64,000 nucleotides of DNA, taken from NCBI RefSeq assembly GCF_019343475.1, contig NZ_CP072453.1:1798001-1862000 (forward strand), in the 5' to 3' direction. Position numbers and translations under genes: made by a program. Source of the DNA: Providencia sp. R33 (lineage in GTDB: Bacteria > Pseudomonadota > Gammaproteobacteria > Enterobacterales > Enterobacteriaceae). This document shows positions 33,220-43,132 of this stretch, piece after piece; the first letter of the stretch is position 1, and every line of letters starts with the position of its first letter. A model generated the notes under the pieces. It saw only the letters and a program-made list of their open reading frames with translations. It was not told the origin of the DNA and made no database searches.

Positions 33220-34302
33220 ATGCGCTGGGAAATCCCCGTTATTCCAAATAAAACAAAATTAACCTCACCTAAATATAAGCCAATTATTGCCGCATTCACG
33301 CTTCTTATAGGGGGTATTTATACATACAGTTTAACGCTTTCAGCAGAACAAAAAACACGCTTACTTTTATTGACTGTTCCCGCTATTTTACTGATTGGTT
33401 TTATTCTTCTCGCTTTTTTATATATACGCTATCAACATTCATTAATGACCTATGATAATTGGGAAAATGAAAAGGATGTCACGAAATCACAATGGCAAGC
33501 ATGGAGCCAGTCTTCTATTATGTCGATTGCTAATGTGATTTATACACCTGACAAACAAGGTACTGATGTTTTTTTAACACATTCAGAAGACATCCCTATG
33601 TTTCCAGAAAAGCCCCGGTCTTTATTACAGGAAATAGATGAAGAGTTATTTAGTGAAATACATCAAAAAATTGAAAAGCAGTGTAAGAATTACCGAAATA
33701 CATTATCTGTCATTTATTTAATCTGCCATTCTGGCATCAATTCACCTGATGTCTTAGTTTTCAATCAATGGCACCTAAAACCTATTCTATTATCTTCATT
33801 TGAGCCTCTTTTTTTAAATTATGATAATGAGAATAGAAATACATTTTTAGTGATCACTATTCAGCAAGATGACGCATATAGCCATTTTATTTCTGCTCAG
33901 TTATTTAGCCAAGACAATAAAATATGCCAATCAGCAAATCAGCTTATCGCGATAGAACGTGTCATGACTTTCGATAGCAACGCCTTTGGTACTGAATTTA
34001 ATAAATTTGTTAATTACAGCGGAATATCACGAAAAAACTTTTTTCAGACTTGGCTTTCTAATATAAGCCAGCCACAAACAGAAATAGTTTTACTGGATTA
34101 TGCCGAAAACCAAATTGATTTTAATAGGGCTCGCCCCATTAACTCTATCAATTTATCTTATGCTAAATCACACCCTAATGCCTTTTTTACCTATTTATCC
34201 CTTGTCTCTGACATTGCTCAGAAGACAAAAACTGATCAAGTTTTAGTCCACATAACCCCCGATAATACGGGATATGCTGTTTATATTAGCGACAGGTCTT
34301 AA
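33220..34302 (+). CDS. Uncharacterised T6SS-cluster inner-membrane protein
   Basis: 360 residues: two adjacent N-terminal membrane segments (about residues 20-40 and 48-70), then a soluble domain of about 290 residues with no motif I recognise. It sits between PAAR and tssM, one base apart from the preferred tssM start, so it is almost certainly cotranslated with TssM. The location implies a role in membrane-complex assembly or in effector handling. The low-GC coding resembles the immunity genes upstream more than the GC-richer tssM, so it may belong to the variable effector block. Confidence 0.75.
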   Translation: MRWEIPVIPNKTKLTSPKYKPIIAAFTLLIGGIYTYSLTLSAEQKTRLLLLTVPAILLIGFILLAFLYIRYQHSLMTYDNWENEKDVTKSQWQAWSQSSIMSIANVIYTPDKQGTDVFLTHSEDIPMFPEKPRSLLQEIDEELFSEIHQKIEKQCKNYRNTLSVIYLICHSGINSPDVLVFNQWHLKPILLSSFEPLFLNYDNENRNTFLVITIQQDDAYSHFISAQLFSQDNKICQSANQLIAIERVMTFDSNAFGTEFNKFVNYSGISRKNFFQTWLSNISQPQTEIVLLDYAENQIDFNRARPINSINLSYAKSHPNAFFTYLSLVSDIAQKTKTDQVLVHITPDNTGYAVYISDRS

Positions 34303-34303
34303 T

Positions 34304-37300
34304 ATGGAACAATCATCTAATCATTTATCACGATGGACATTATTTTTACTCCTATTTGGTTTTATGGCGTTAATATTGGTTATCGCATTTATAATTCATC
34401 AATCCTACGCTTTTAATATTAATTACTTTCTGACTATTTTATCTGTTTTCTTTGCCGTGGCTTTAGTGAGTATTATGTTTTATCCCAACCTAAATAGACT
34501 CAAGCAAAAGATACAGCAAATTGGCTATAAACCGCTGAATCAGCCAATTAATAAATCAACTAAGGTGATTGATAACCGCACAACAATTTCCGCTGAATTA
34601 AAAGACTACCTCCAATCCCACTACGGCCTTTTTTGGCGTAGAAAAGTCTCCATCCAACTGCTTATCGGCTCCCCTTCCGCCGTTGATAAACTGGCGCCGC
34701 GGTTGTCCCACGAAATTTGGCAGGAAAGCAATGGCACTGTGTTGATTTATGGGGGCGAGGTTGCGGCCACCGTCAATGACGAAAATGTGTTGATGCTCAA
34801 ACAATTGCGCCGCCGTCGGCCAGTAGATGCGCTGATTTGGGTGACTGAAAACACCGTAATAGACCAATTGATGCACAGCACCCTCAACGTTCACCACCTC
34901 AATACCGCGACGTCTGATATGGCGAGCCGCTTTATTTATGGCCTGTTTAAAGCGCTTAAGTGGCAGGCCCCTGTGTGGGTGTGGAATGTTAGCGATAACC
35001 CCGAGCTTTGCAGTGCCGATGCGCCCGCGGTGTTGTGTTTAACCGAGCCTTATGGCCAGCCCGAGCAGCTCACCCCCGCGCTGCGTGAGTTGGTTCCGCT
35101 GTTGTCAGTGCATGGCACCCAAGCCCTGTCTGTCAACCTAACGCACACTTATTGGCTGATTTTGGCGCAGTTTTTACGGGGGAGCGGTAGCGAAGAGTTA
35201 GCCGTTCGTTTAGCCCCATTGACCTCAGGTATTCGTCGCCTGCCCTTTGCAGGGTTAGCATTTAGCACCGCCGTCACCCAACCGAGTGAGGCCCTTCACC
35301 CCCATACGTGGCAAGAAGATAACCGCTGGAAAAGCCTGCTTGCCGTGCAAGGCGATATCGCCCCGTCATTGCAACCGTCACACTTAGGCATCAACCCGCA
35401 GCGCGTGATGCAATACGCGGTCGCTACCGGCATGGCGGTTTGGGGCGTGGGGTTGGCGGTGTCGTATTTTGCCAACCGCCAATTGATGAATGACAGCCAG
35501 CAGCTGGCGTTTGCTGCCGTGGATAACCAGCGCAGCGCCGCCGAGCGCCTAAATGCCCAGTTTGATTTCCAACAAATGTTGGGGAAACTCGACCACCGTG
35601 CCACCCACTTTACCCCCGTGTGGCAGCGCTTTGGCTTAAACCACAATGACGCCCTGCTCGACCAGTTATGGCCCACCTACACCCAAACCATTTTGCCGCT
35701 ATTGCGCGACAATACTCGCCAGCAATTGGAAGCCAAATTACAGCAGTATGCCGAGCTCCCCCCTGATAGCCCCGCTCGCGCCGACGCCACGCCTGCCACT
35801 TACGCCTTGTTAAAAGCTTATTTAATGATGAGCTCCCCCGAGCGCATGGAGCCCGAATTTTTCACCCAAACCGTGCTGGAGAGCCTCTCGCCCATTGAGG
35901 GAGTGAATAATGGGGAATGGCAGACATTAGGCCGTGAATTGTTGGCGTTTTATGCCGACCAACTGCCGCAACATGCGGATTGGGCTATTAATAAAAACCG
36001 CGCACTGATTAGCAGCAGCCGTAATTTATTGGTGCGCCAAATCGGCCAACGCAATGGTGAGTCTGCTTTGTATCAAAAAATCCTTCTGCAAGCCAAAAAC
36101 AGCTATGCGGAGATGACGCTGGATGACATGACGGAGAGCACTGACGTCAGTTTCTTGTTCACCACCGATGAGTTTATCCCTGGCGTATTTACCCGCCGTG
36201 CGTGGGAAACCACCATCGAGCCCGCCATTAACCGTGCCGTGGAAGCGCGCCGCGACGAGATTGACTGGGTGTTGAGCGACAACCAACAGCCCGTCGACAG
36301 TGATATCTCCCCAGAGCAACTGAAGCAGCGCCTCACCGAGCGCTATTTCGCCGATTTTGCGGGCAGCTGGCTGAACTTGATGAACAGCTTGCAATGGCGC
36401 CACACGGAAAACTTGTCCGATACCATCGACCAGTTAACCCTGATGGGGGATGTGCGCCAATCCCCTGTGATTGCTCTGATGAATACCTTGTCGTACCAAG
36501 GCAAAACGGGGCGCCAGCAAGAAAAACTGACGGACTCGTTTATCAACTCCACCAAGGAGTTGCTCAACAAAGACAAAAAGCCCGTTATCAGCCAAAAAGC
36601 CGAATTTAGCGGCCCACTGGAAGCCACCTTTGGCCCCGTGTTGAACTTGACCGACTCGCAGGCTAGCAGCAACAACAGCGACAACCTCAGTTTGCAGGCT
36701 TACCTCACCCGCGTCACCCGCGTGCGGTTAAAGCTGCAACAAATCGCCAATGCCCCTGACCCGCAAGCCATGTCCCAAGCCCTTGCCCAGAGTATTTTTG
36801 AGGGCAAAACCGTCGATTTATCCGAAACTCGTGACTATGGCAGCCTCATCGCTGCCAGCCTTGGGCAAGAGTGGAGCGGCTTTGGCGAATCCCTGTTAGT
36901 GCAACCGATGAACCAAGCGTGGGAGCAACTGCTTACCCCGACCGCCGAGGGCATCAATGCCGAATGGCAAAATGCCATCGTCAACGAATGGAACACCGCG
37001 TTTGGCGGGCGCTACCCGCTAAAAAATACCCAGAGCGAAATCTCACTACCGTTGATGGCGCAATATTTACGCCCCGATAATGGCCGCATTCAGCGCTTTT
37101 TAGAAACCCGCCTTAAAGGGGTGTTACGCAAAGAAGGTAATCGCTGGGTACCCAACAACACCACCGCCCAAGGGCTGCGCTTTAACCCGGAGTTCCTCAA
37201 GGCGTTAGATACCTTAAGCCATTTGGGGGATGTGGCGTTCGCCAACGGGGAAGCGCGCCTGTACTTTGAAATTCGCCCGTCCACCAGCCGTGATGTGATG

Positions 37301-37657
37301 CAAACCATTTTGGTGATTGATAAACAGACGCTGACCTACGACAACCAATTCCCCGAGTGGCAACGCTTTGTGTGGCCGGGGGACACTATTGCCTCCGGTG
37401 CCTCACTGCGCTGGATGAGCACCACGTCAGGCACCCGTTTACTGGCAGACCACCGCGGCGTGTGGGGAGTGATCCGTTTATTGGAAAGCGCCCAAGTCGC
37501 TCCGTATGCAGGCACCACCAGCAGTTACACCGTGTCGTGGCAGACTAAGAACGGCAATACCCTGCCCTTTATGCTGCGCACCGAAATGGGGGAAGGCCCC
37601 CTTGCGCTGCTAACCCTGCGTAATTTTGTGCTGCCTGAAAAAATCTTTTTGGATTAG
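34304..37657 (+). CDS. tssM: T6SS membrane-complex protein TssM (IcmF family)
   Basis: About 1117 residues. Two N-terminal membrane segments (about 12-35 and 40-60), a cytoplasmic NTPase-like domain, a third membrane segment near 380 (MQYAVATGMAVWGVGLAVSYF), and a large periplasmic domain with C-terminal TssM signatures (DVMQTILVIDKQTL, FVWPGD, GVWGVIRLLE). TssM spans the envelope and links TssL to TssJ. At the expected Walker A site the sequence reads IGSPSAVDKLAP instead of GxxxxGK(T/S), so nucleotide binding is probably lost in this homologue. The ATG at 34304 has CAGG about eight bases upstream and is preferred to one 30 bases earlier. Base composition becomes clearly GC-richer at about 34.6 kb. 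Confidence 0.95.
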   Translation: MEQSSNHLSRWTLFLLLFGFMALILVIAFIIHQSYAFNINYFLTILSVFFAVALVSIMFYPNLNRLKQKIQQIGYKPLNQPINKSTKVIDNRTTISAELKDYLQSHYGLFWRRKVSIQLLIGSPSAVDKLAPRLSHEIWQESNGTVLIYGGEVAATVNDENVLMLKQLRRRRPVDALIWVTENTVIDQLMHSTLNVHHLNTATSDMASRFIYGLFKALKWQAPVWVWNVSDNPELCSADAPAVLCLTEPYGQPEQLTPALRELVPLLSVHGTQALSVNLTHTYWLILAQFLRGSGSEELAVRLAPLTSGIRRLPFAGLAFSTAVTQPSEALHPHTWQEDNRWKSLLAVQGDIAPSLQPSHLGINPQRVMQYAVATGMAVWGVGLAVSYFANRQLMNDSQQLAFAAVDNQRSAAERLNAQFDFQQMLGKLDHRATHFTPVWQRFGLNHNDALLDQLWPTYTQTILPLLRDNTRQQLEAKLQQYAELPPDSPARADATPATYALLKAYLMMSSPERMEPEFFTQTVLESLSPIEGVNNGEWQTLGRELLAFYADQLPQHADWAINKNRALISSSRNLLVRQIGQRNGESALYQKILLQAKNSYAEMTLDDMTESTDVSFLFTTDEFIPGVFTRRAWETTIEPAINRAVEARRDEIDWVLSDNQQPVDSDISPEQLKQRLTERYFADFAGSWLNLMNSLQWRHTENLSDTIDQLTLMGDVRQSPVIALMNTLSYQGKTGRQQEKLTDSFINSTKELLNKDKKPVISQKAEFSGPLEATFGPVLNLTDSQASSNNSDNLSLQAYLTRVTRVRLKLQQIANAPDPQAMSQALAQSIFEGKTVDLSETRDYGSLIAASLGQEWSGFGESLLVQPMNQAWEQLLTPTAEGINAEWQNAIVNEWNTAFGGRYPLKNTQSEISLPLMAQYLRPDNGRIQRFLETRLKGVLRKEGNRWVPNNTTAQGLRFNPEFLKALDTLSHLGDVAFANGEARLYFEIRPSTSRDVMQTILVIDKQTLTYDNQFPEWQRFVWPGDTIASGASLRWMSTTSGTRLLADHRGVWGVIRLLESAQVAPYAGTTSSYTVSWQTKNGNTLPFMLRTEMGEGPLALLTLRNFVLPEKIFLD

Positions 37658-37674
37658 TTGCTTAGGAAAACATT

Positions 37675-39294
37675 ATGCCACTACTCACTTCGTTACGTGC
37701 CGTTTGCTTTGCGGAAGATCCCGAAAAGGCCAAACAGCTAGAGCAACAACAAATTACGCTTTGGGAGCGTTGGTTGCTGCCAATTACCCCTGATGCCCCT
37801 GTTGGGGAAGACCCCGGCTACAATGACGACTTTGAAATTATGCGTGAGGAAGTGAATAAACTTTCTGGCGTAGATACCGACCTGATTTGTACGCTCGCTG
37901 AAAAGCTGTTGACCACCGAGTGTAAAGACCTACGCGTTGTCACATATTATGTTTGGGCACGCTTACACAAAGAAGGGGAATCTGGCTTTGCCGATGCATT
38001 AGGGCTAATGGCGGGGTTAGTTTCTCGCTACCAAGAAAGCTTGCTTCCTGCTCGCCCCAATAGCCGTAAATCGGCAATTGAATGGCTAGCAGGGCAACGT
38101 GTTCTGGATAGTCTGTCCCTTTACCCCGAAGTTGACCAACAAGAGTTCACGCGCATTATCGCCCTGTTAAGTGCGCTAGTGAATGCGTTTTCGACATGGG
38201 ATGAAGCAAGCCAACCTCAATTGGCTTCATTGTTAAAAGCCCTTGAAAAACGGCTCGCCCAATCAGGGGGGGCAAACAGTGTAGTACCGCAAAATATTCG
38301 TAGCTCTGACGAGTCACGCAGTGCCCATACCACCACAGTCAACGCATCGAGCAGTGCTCTAGCCCCTGTGCAATCAGGCCGCGAGTTGCTCGACCAAGCC
38401 AAAATATTGGCCACTTACCTGCGAAACCAGCCCAATGGTTGGTTATCTGGGCATCGCTTAATGAAAGCGGTTCGTTGGGATACTCTGCACCAAGCCCCGC
38501 CGCAAAATCAGCAAGGCTGCACCCGCTTAGCCCCCCCACGCTCAGAGGCCAGAGCACAATTAAAACGCTTGTATCTGCAACAAAATTGGATTGAGTTAGC
38601 GGAACAAACCGACCGTTTGTTTACTGAAGGTGTTAACCATTTTTGGTTAGATGTGCAGTGGTACCTTTACCAAGCCTTAAGCAAATCCCCTGCGCCTTGG
38701 GATGGCTGGGCTGACGTGATTGTGGCAGATCTTAAATTGTTTTTAACACGCTTACCCGGGTTAGAAGCGCTTGCGTGGGAAGATGGCACCCCTTTTGCGG
38801 ATGATGTCACCCTCAATTGGATTAAACAGCAGGTATTTGAAGAAAACATCCACTCGCTGCATAGCATGCCCACCGACCATGCGCCACAAGCTGACCAAGA
38901 GTCCATTTTAGCCCTTGAGCAAGAAGCGTTAACCCAAGCCGATAACCAAGGTATCGAAAAGGCCTTAGGGTGGTTGATGAACCGCTCGGATATTCGTACC
39001 CCTCGGCAAAAGTGGTTATTACAATTAGTGATGGCACGGGTAGCTGAGCAATTTTCCCGCCATGAGCTTGCCCTAAATGTGTTGCAAGAGCTCGACCAAC
39101 AAGCCGAACACATGCCATTAGCCCATTGGGAGCCGCAGTATATTTTTGAGATAAAAGCCCGCCAATTACACTTATTGCGCAGCAAAGCCCAACGCAATAG
39201 CGCGGATAAAACAGCCTTAAACCAGCAAATGAACCAATTATTAGCCGAGCTCACCCGCCTTGACCCTGTTCGCGCACTGGTTTTGTACCCCTAA
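37675..39294 (+). CDS. tssA: T6SS cap/priming protein TssA (ImpA N-terminal domain)
   Basis: 539 residues. The N-terminal ImpA domain has the marker LWERWLLPITPDAPVGEDPGYNDDFEIMREE (positions about 30-60), followed by a long helical C-terminal region with TPR-like helices. TssA starts polymerisation at the baseplate and can cap the distal sheath. It is 18 bases after tssM with AGGAAAAC before the ATG. A second ImpA-N protein (VasL-like) ends the cluster. Confidence 0.93.
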   Translation: MPLLTSLRAVCFAEDPEKAKQLEQQQITLWERWLLPITPDAPVGEDPGYNDDFEIMREEVNKLSGVDTDLICTLAEKLLTTECKDLRVVTYYVWARLHKEGESGFADALGLMAGLVSRYQESLLPARPNSRKSAIEWLAGQRVLDSLSLYPEVDQQEFTRIIALLSALVNAFSTWDEASQPQLASLLKALEKRLAQSGGANSVVPQNIRSSDESRSAHTTTVNASSSALAPVQSGRELLDQAKILATYLRNQPNGWLSGHRLMKAVRWDTLHQAPPQNQQGCTRLAPPRSEARAQLKRLYLQQNWIELAEQTDRLFTEGVNHFWLDVQWYLYQALSKSPAPWDGWADVIVADLKLFLTRLPGLEALAWEDGTPFADDVTLNWIKQQVFEENIHSLHSMPTDHAPQADQESILALEQEALTQADNQGIEKALGWLMNRSDIRTPRQKWLLQLVMARVAEQFSRHELALNVLQELDQQAEHMPLAHWEPQYIFEIKARQLHLLRSKAQRNSADKTALNQQMNQLLAELTRLDPVRALVLYP

Positions 39295-39312
39295 TAAAAA
39301 TGAGATTGAAGA

Positions 39313-41076
39313 ATGGATGATTTGACCCTGCGTTATTACGATGCAGAAATGCGCTACTTACGGGAAGCCGCTAAAGAATTTGCGCAAGCACACCCAGACA
39401 GAGCGGCGATGCTCGATTTAGACAAAGTGGGCACTCCTGACCCGTTTGTGGAACGGTTATTTGAGGGTTTTGCCTTTTCAATGGGGCAGCTACGCCAAAA
39501 AATTGATGATGACTTACCTGAGCTCACCGAAGGGCTGGTCAGCTTATTGTGGCCCCATTACCTGAAAACAGTACCGTCACTTTCCGTTGTTGAGCTGACT
39601 CCGCCCCTCGACAACGTCAGTATGAACAGTCATATCCCTGCGCATTTTGAAGTACTTTCACGCCCTATCGGCCCGCAAAAAACCGTGTGCCGCTACCGTA
39701 CAACAAGGGAGCTGAAATTAGCACCTATTAGCTTAACCAATGTGAGTTTAGGCACTGAACCGAATGGCCTGTCGGTGATCCACTTAAAATTTGAATGCAG
39801 CAAACTCGTTGATTGGCGTCAAATCGACCTGAGCGCACTGTCATTTTACCTCGCTGGTGATATCCCTACCGCTTATGCCTTGCACCTTGCATTCACCAAG
39901 CAAATCAATGCCACGTATTTGAAGCTTCCGCAATCCGCAGACCGCATCACCCTGCCATTATGGTTTTCACCTGGCGGGTTTGCGACAGACGACCATTTAT
40001 GGCCCAAAGGCGGTACGACGTTTAGCGGCTATCAGCTGTTATTGGAATATTTTACCTTTCGCCAAAAATTTTTATTTGTCGATTTACATGGGCTTAACGA
40101 GATGACGCTCCCTGCGGGCACTCTTGAGTTCGAGCTAGATATCGTGCTGAACTCAAAATGGGACAGCGATTTAACTCTGACCACTGACAATATCAAAATG
40201 AACTGCGTTCCGGTGGTCAACTTATTTAATATGGAAGCCGACCCCTTAACCGTCAATGGGTTAGAAAGCGAATATCTTTTGCAACCTAAGCGATTACAGG
40301 ACGGTTATACCGAAATCTATTCTGTTGATACGGTGCAGGGTATTCTTAGCGGTCAAGACGTCCATTATGTGCCTTTCACCAGTTTCCGTCACCGTGGCGG
40401 GATGCTGCGCCACACTGCCCCGACGCACTATTTTCACACCCGAGTGAAGCGCGGCGTCACAGGGTTGCACAATACATGGTTAATTTTAGGCGGGGAAGAT
40501 CACGATGTTAAAAAATTGCATGAAAAACAAACACTTTCCCTGCAAATAACCGGTACTAATGGCCAATTACCACGTAAATCATTACAAAGCACATTATTGG
40601 ATAGAACCGAAGGAAACCTACAAGTGCCCGTTAGCGTGCGTAATCTTTGCAAACCAACATTACCTTGCTACCCCCCGGTTGAAGACCGTTTTCATTGGCG
40701 AGTGCTTAGCCACCTTGGGGCAAGCTTTTTAAATATGATGGATAACGCAGAAGTGCTACGTGGCACGCTTGCCCTTTATGACTGGAACGATGATGACATG
40801 AACAAGCGCCAATTGGACGCTATTGTTCAGGTTGAACATCAGCTTATCGAACGCTTTAAAAAAGGGTTTTTACAACGCGGGATTGCCATCAATATTACTC
40901 TTGATAGCAATGGTTTCAATGGTGAAGGTGATATTCACTTATTTGGTGAATTACTCAATCGCTTCTTTGAGTTGTATACCGACGTGCATTTATTTAACCA
41001 ACTGACTCTTCACATTTTACCGACAGGACAACGCTTACAATGGACAGAAAACCAAGCGCCTCAGCTGCTGCGGTAA
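39313..41076 (+). CDS. tssF: T6SS baseplate protein TssF
   Basis: 587 residues with the TssF opening LRYYDAEMRYLREAAKEFAQAHPDRAAML, the marker VERLFEGFAFSMGQLRQKIDD, and the C-terminal gp6-like part (NRFFELYTDVHLFNQLTLH). TssF and TssG form the wedge of the baseplate. The 3' end overlaps the tssG start by 37 bases, ensuring coupled production of the two wedge partners. Confidence 0.96.
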   Translation: MDDLTLRYYDAEMRYLREAAKEFAQAHPDRAAMLDLDKVGTPDPFVERLFEGFAFSMGQLRQKIDDDLPELTEGLVSLLWPHYLKTVPSLSVVELTPPLDNVSMNSHIPAHFEVLSRPIGPQKTVCRYRTTRELKLAPISLTNVSLGTEPNGLSVIHLKFECSKLVDWRQIDLSALSFYLAGDIPTAYALHLAFTKQINATYLKLPQSADRITLPLWFSPGGFATDDHLWPKGGTTFSGYQLLLEYFTFRQKFLFVDLHGLNEMTLPAGTLEFELDIVLNSKWDSDLTLTTDNIKMNCVPVVNLFNMEADPLTVNGLESEYLLQPKRLQDGYTEIYSVDTVQGILSGQDVHYVPFTSFRHRGGMLRHTAPTHYFHTRVKRGVTGLHNTWLILGGEDHDVKKLHEKQTLSLQITGTNGQLPRKSLQSTLLDRTEGNLQVPVSVRNLCKPTLPCYPPVEDRFHWRVLSHLGASFLNMMDNAEVLRGTLALYDWNDDDMNKRQLDAIVQVEHQLIERFKKGFLQRGIAINITLDSNGFNGEGDIHLFGELLNRFFELYTDVHLFNQLTLHILPTGQRLQWTENQAPQLLR

Positions 41077-42119
41077 TCGAGGCATTAGGTGAGAACCTGC
41101 CCGCTATCAACTTTTATCGTTTTTGCCAGCTGGTTGCCCCCTCTACACTAGGCAGTACACAAGATCCGAAAACTGACCCAATCCGCTTTCGACCGCACCG
41201 TGGTATGGGCTTCCCTGTTACAGAAATCAAGGGAGTCGATAAGGATGACAATTACCGAAATAGCAACACCCCCAGTATTCGTACCACCTTTTTAGGGTTG
41301 TATGGCGTGACCTCGCCATTACCCACGGCTTATTTGGATGATATCGCCCAACATCGTGATGGTACTCAGGCGCTGACTGATTTTTTAGATATTTTTAACC
41401 ATCGTCTTACTACACAGTTTTACCGAATTTGGCGTAAATACTCTTACCCCGCAACCTATGAAGCGGGCGGAAAAGATGAAACGTCACAATATTTGTATGG
41501 GTTGATTGGGCTGGGGATCCCTGGTTGCGCCGAACACGTACAAACGCCATTATCGCGCTTTTTAGCCTTATTAGGCACCATGCGTTTACCCAACCGCACA
41601 GCGGAAGGTGTGATTTCGTTAGTTCAGCTACTCGCCCCCCATACGCAGGTGAAAATCAAGCCCCATGACCCGCGTAGAATTGAATTAGCCTCTAGCACCT
41701 CACTGTCTTGCCAGCAGCCGATTTCACTGCGTAATAAACCCGTGTTAGGCCAATATGCCTTTGATGTGAATAGCCAAATACTGATCCAACTCTATACCCG
41801 CGATCTTAATGAGGTGCGGGATTGGTTACCCGATGGCAACCTCTACCAAGACCTGATGGCGTTACTGCATGTTTACCTTGGTGCACGGGTAAATGCCCGT
41901 TTGTGCTTAACGCTGCCCCGCGACTTGTTACCTGATGCAACGTTAAATGCAAAACCACAGCAAGGTGCCCAGCTGGGGCGTACCGCGGTTATGAGAAAAC
42001 AGGCATCAACGCAACGTACTGCCCCCGATGTCACCATCGGGTTAGGGATTTATCAGCGCCTACCACCCCATTTCCCGCACCAACAGCATCAAGAATATGC
42101 CAATTATCGATTTCAATAA
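41040..42119 (+). CDS. tssG: T6SS baseplate protein TssG
   Basis: 359 residues with the TssG markers NFYRFCQLVAP, DPIRFRPHRGMGFPVTEI, TFLGLYGVTSPLPTAYLDDI and FLDIFNHRLTTQFYRIWRKY. It binds TssF 1:2 in the baseplate wedge. The 37-base overlap with tssF reflects translational coupling, and the start codon lies inside tssF. A short gap of 13 bases separates its stop from the tssJ start. Confidence 0.96.
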   Translation: MDRKPSASAAAVIEALGENLPAINFYRFCQLVAPSTLGSTQDPKTDPIRFRPHRGMGFPVTEIKGVDKDDNYRNSNTPSIRTTFLGLYGVTSPLPTAYLDDIAQHRDGTQALTDFLDIFNHRLTTQFYRIWRKYSYPATYEAGGKDETSQYLYGLIGLGIPGCAEHVQTPLSRFLALLGTMRLPNRTAEGVISLVQLLAPHTQVKIKPHDPRRIELASSTSLSCQQPISLRNKPVLGQYAFDVNSQILIQLYTRDLNEVRDWLPDGNLYQDLMALLHVYLGARVNARLCLTLPRDLLPDATLNAKPQQGAQLGRTAVMRKQASTQRTAPDVTIGLGIYQRLPPHFPHQQHQEYANYRFQ

Positions 42120-42132
42120 TAAGAGTAATTCA

Positions 42133-42678
42133 ATGAAAAATAATCGCTTTTTAACCTCTACAGGTATTTCAATTTTGTTAGCGGCTTCTTTCGGCTTAAC
42201 GGGATGTGGGCTAACTCAAATGGTCAGTGATGGCACAAGTAACGTTGCAAAATCTATTTTTTATAAACAAATCAAAGTGGTTCATTTGGATTTTGTAGCG
42301 CGTGATGCGCTAAATACCGACGATAATGGAGCTTCGCTATCTACGGTCATCCGTATTTACCAACTAAAAAATGCGGATAGCTTCGATAACAGTGATTACG
42401 AAACCTTGTTTGATAGAGACAGTGAAATCTTAAAGAGTTCTCTTGTAGCACAAAAAGACATTCGTATTCGCCCCGGTGAATCCATTGCCGTCGATATGCC
42501 AATGGAAGAAGGTGCCGAATTTGTCGCCATCGCCGCCATGTTTAATAACCCAGATAAAATTACCGATGACTGGCGCGTCGTGATCCCGAAAAAACGCCTA
42601 TTACCTGATGACCCACGCCGATTAGTACTCACCGAGCAAAGCATGACCTTAAACCCACTAGGAAACTATAAACTATGA
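42133..42678 (+). CDS. tssJ: T6SS outer-membrane lipoprotein TssJ
   Basis: About 181 residues: type II signal peptide with lipobox GLTGC, then the TssJ beta-sandwich domain (KVVHLDFVARDALN, VIRIYQLKNADSFD, RIRPGESIAVDMPMEEGAEFVAIAA at about 105-130). TssJ anchors the TssM periplasmic tip to the outer membrane. I start at ATG 42133, because the upstream in-frame ATG at 42097 lies within tssG and would bury the signal peptide. It overlaps tssE by four bases. Confidence 0.95.
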   Translation: MKNNRFLTSTGISILLAASFGLTGCGLTQMVSDGTSNVAKSIFYKQIKVVHLDFVARDALNTDDNGASLSTVIRIYQLKNADSFDNSDYETLFDRDSEILKSSLVAQKDIRIRPGESIAVDMPMEEGAEFVAIAAMFNNPDKITDDWRVVIPKKRLLPDDPRRLVLTEQSMTLNPLGNYKL

Positions 42679-43103
42679 ACCAACCGTCGCTGTACGAAAT
42701 GCTGACGGGGTATTTTTCGGGGGGATTACCTATTGATACAGTGGATGAAAATGAGCAAGTTATTATTTCTGTCATGGAGAATATTCGGCGCATTTTAAAT
42801 TCACGTGCTGGCAGTATTCGCCATTTACCCGATTATGGCTTACCTGATATGAGTAAGATGATCCAAGGCCTCCCCGGCACTGCGCACAATATTATGGACA
42901 TTTTATCCACTACGCTCCTGAAATATGAACCGCGCATTAAAACGCTCTCACTGGTGTTACTACCACAAGAAACCTTTGGCTCGTTACGTTACACCCTTGA
43001 TGTAGAACTGCATCAACAGGGGCTAATACGTTATGGCACTGAGTTTGTTCCTGACGGCCGTATTGTGCTTCATCACTTAAAAAAACAATTTAGCCAAATT
43101 TAA
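42675..43103 (+). CDS. tssE: T6SS baseplate protein TssE (gp25-like)
   Basis: 142 residues of the gp25/lysozyme-like baseplate family: PSLYEMLTGYFSGG, SVMENIRRILNSRAGSIRHLPDYGLPD and the closing DGRIVLHHL. The EPR-type core motif is present as KYEPRIKTLSL. It joins the sheath start to the wedge. Coupled to tssJ by an ATGA overlap. Confidence 0.95.
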   Translation: MNQPSLYEMLTGYFSGGLPIDTVDENEQVIISVMENIRRILNSRAGSIRHLPDYGLPDMSKMIQGLPGTAHNIMDILSTTLLKYEPRIKTLSLVLLPQETFGSLRYTLDVELHQQGLIRYGTEFVPDGRIVLHHLKKQFSQI

Positions 43104-43132
43104 TTTTCTTGAAGACTGATTTTGGGGTGACT

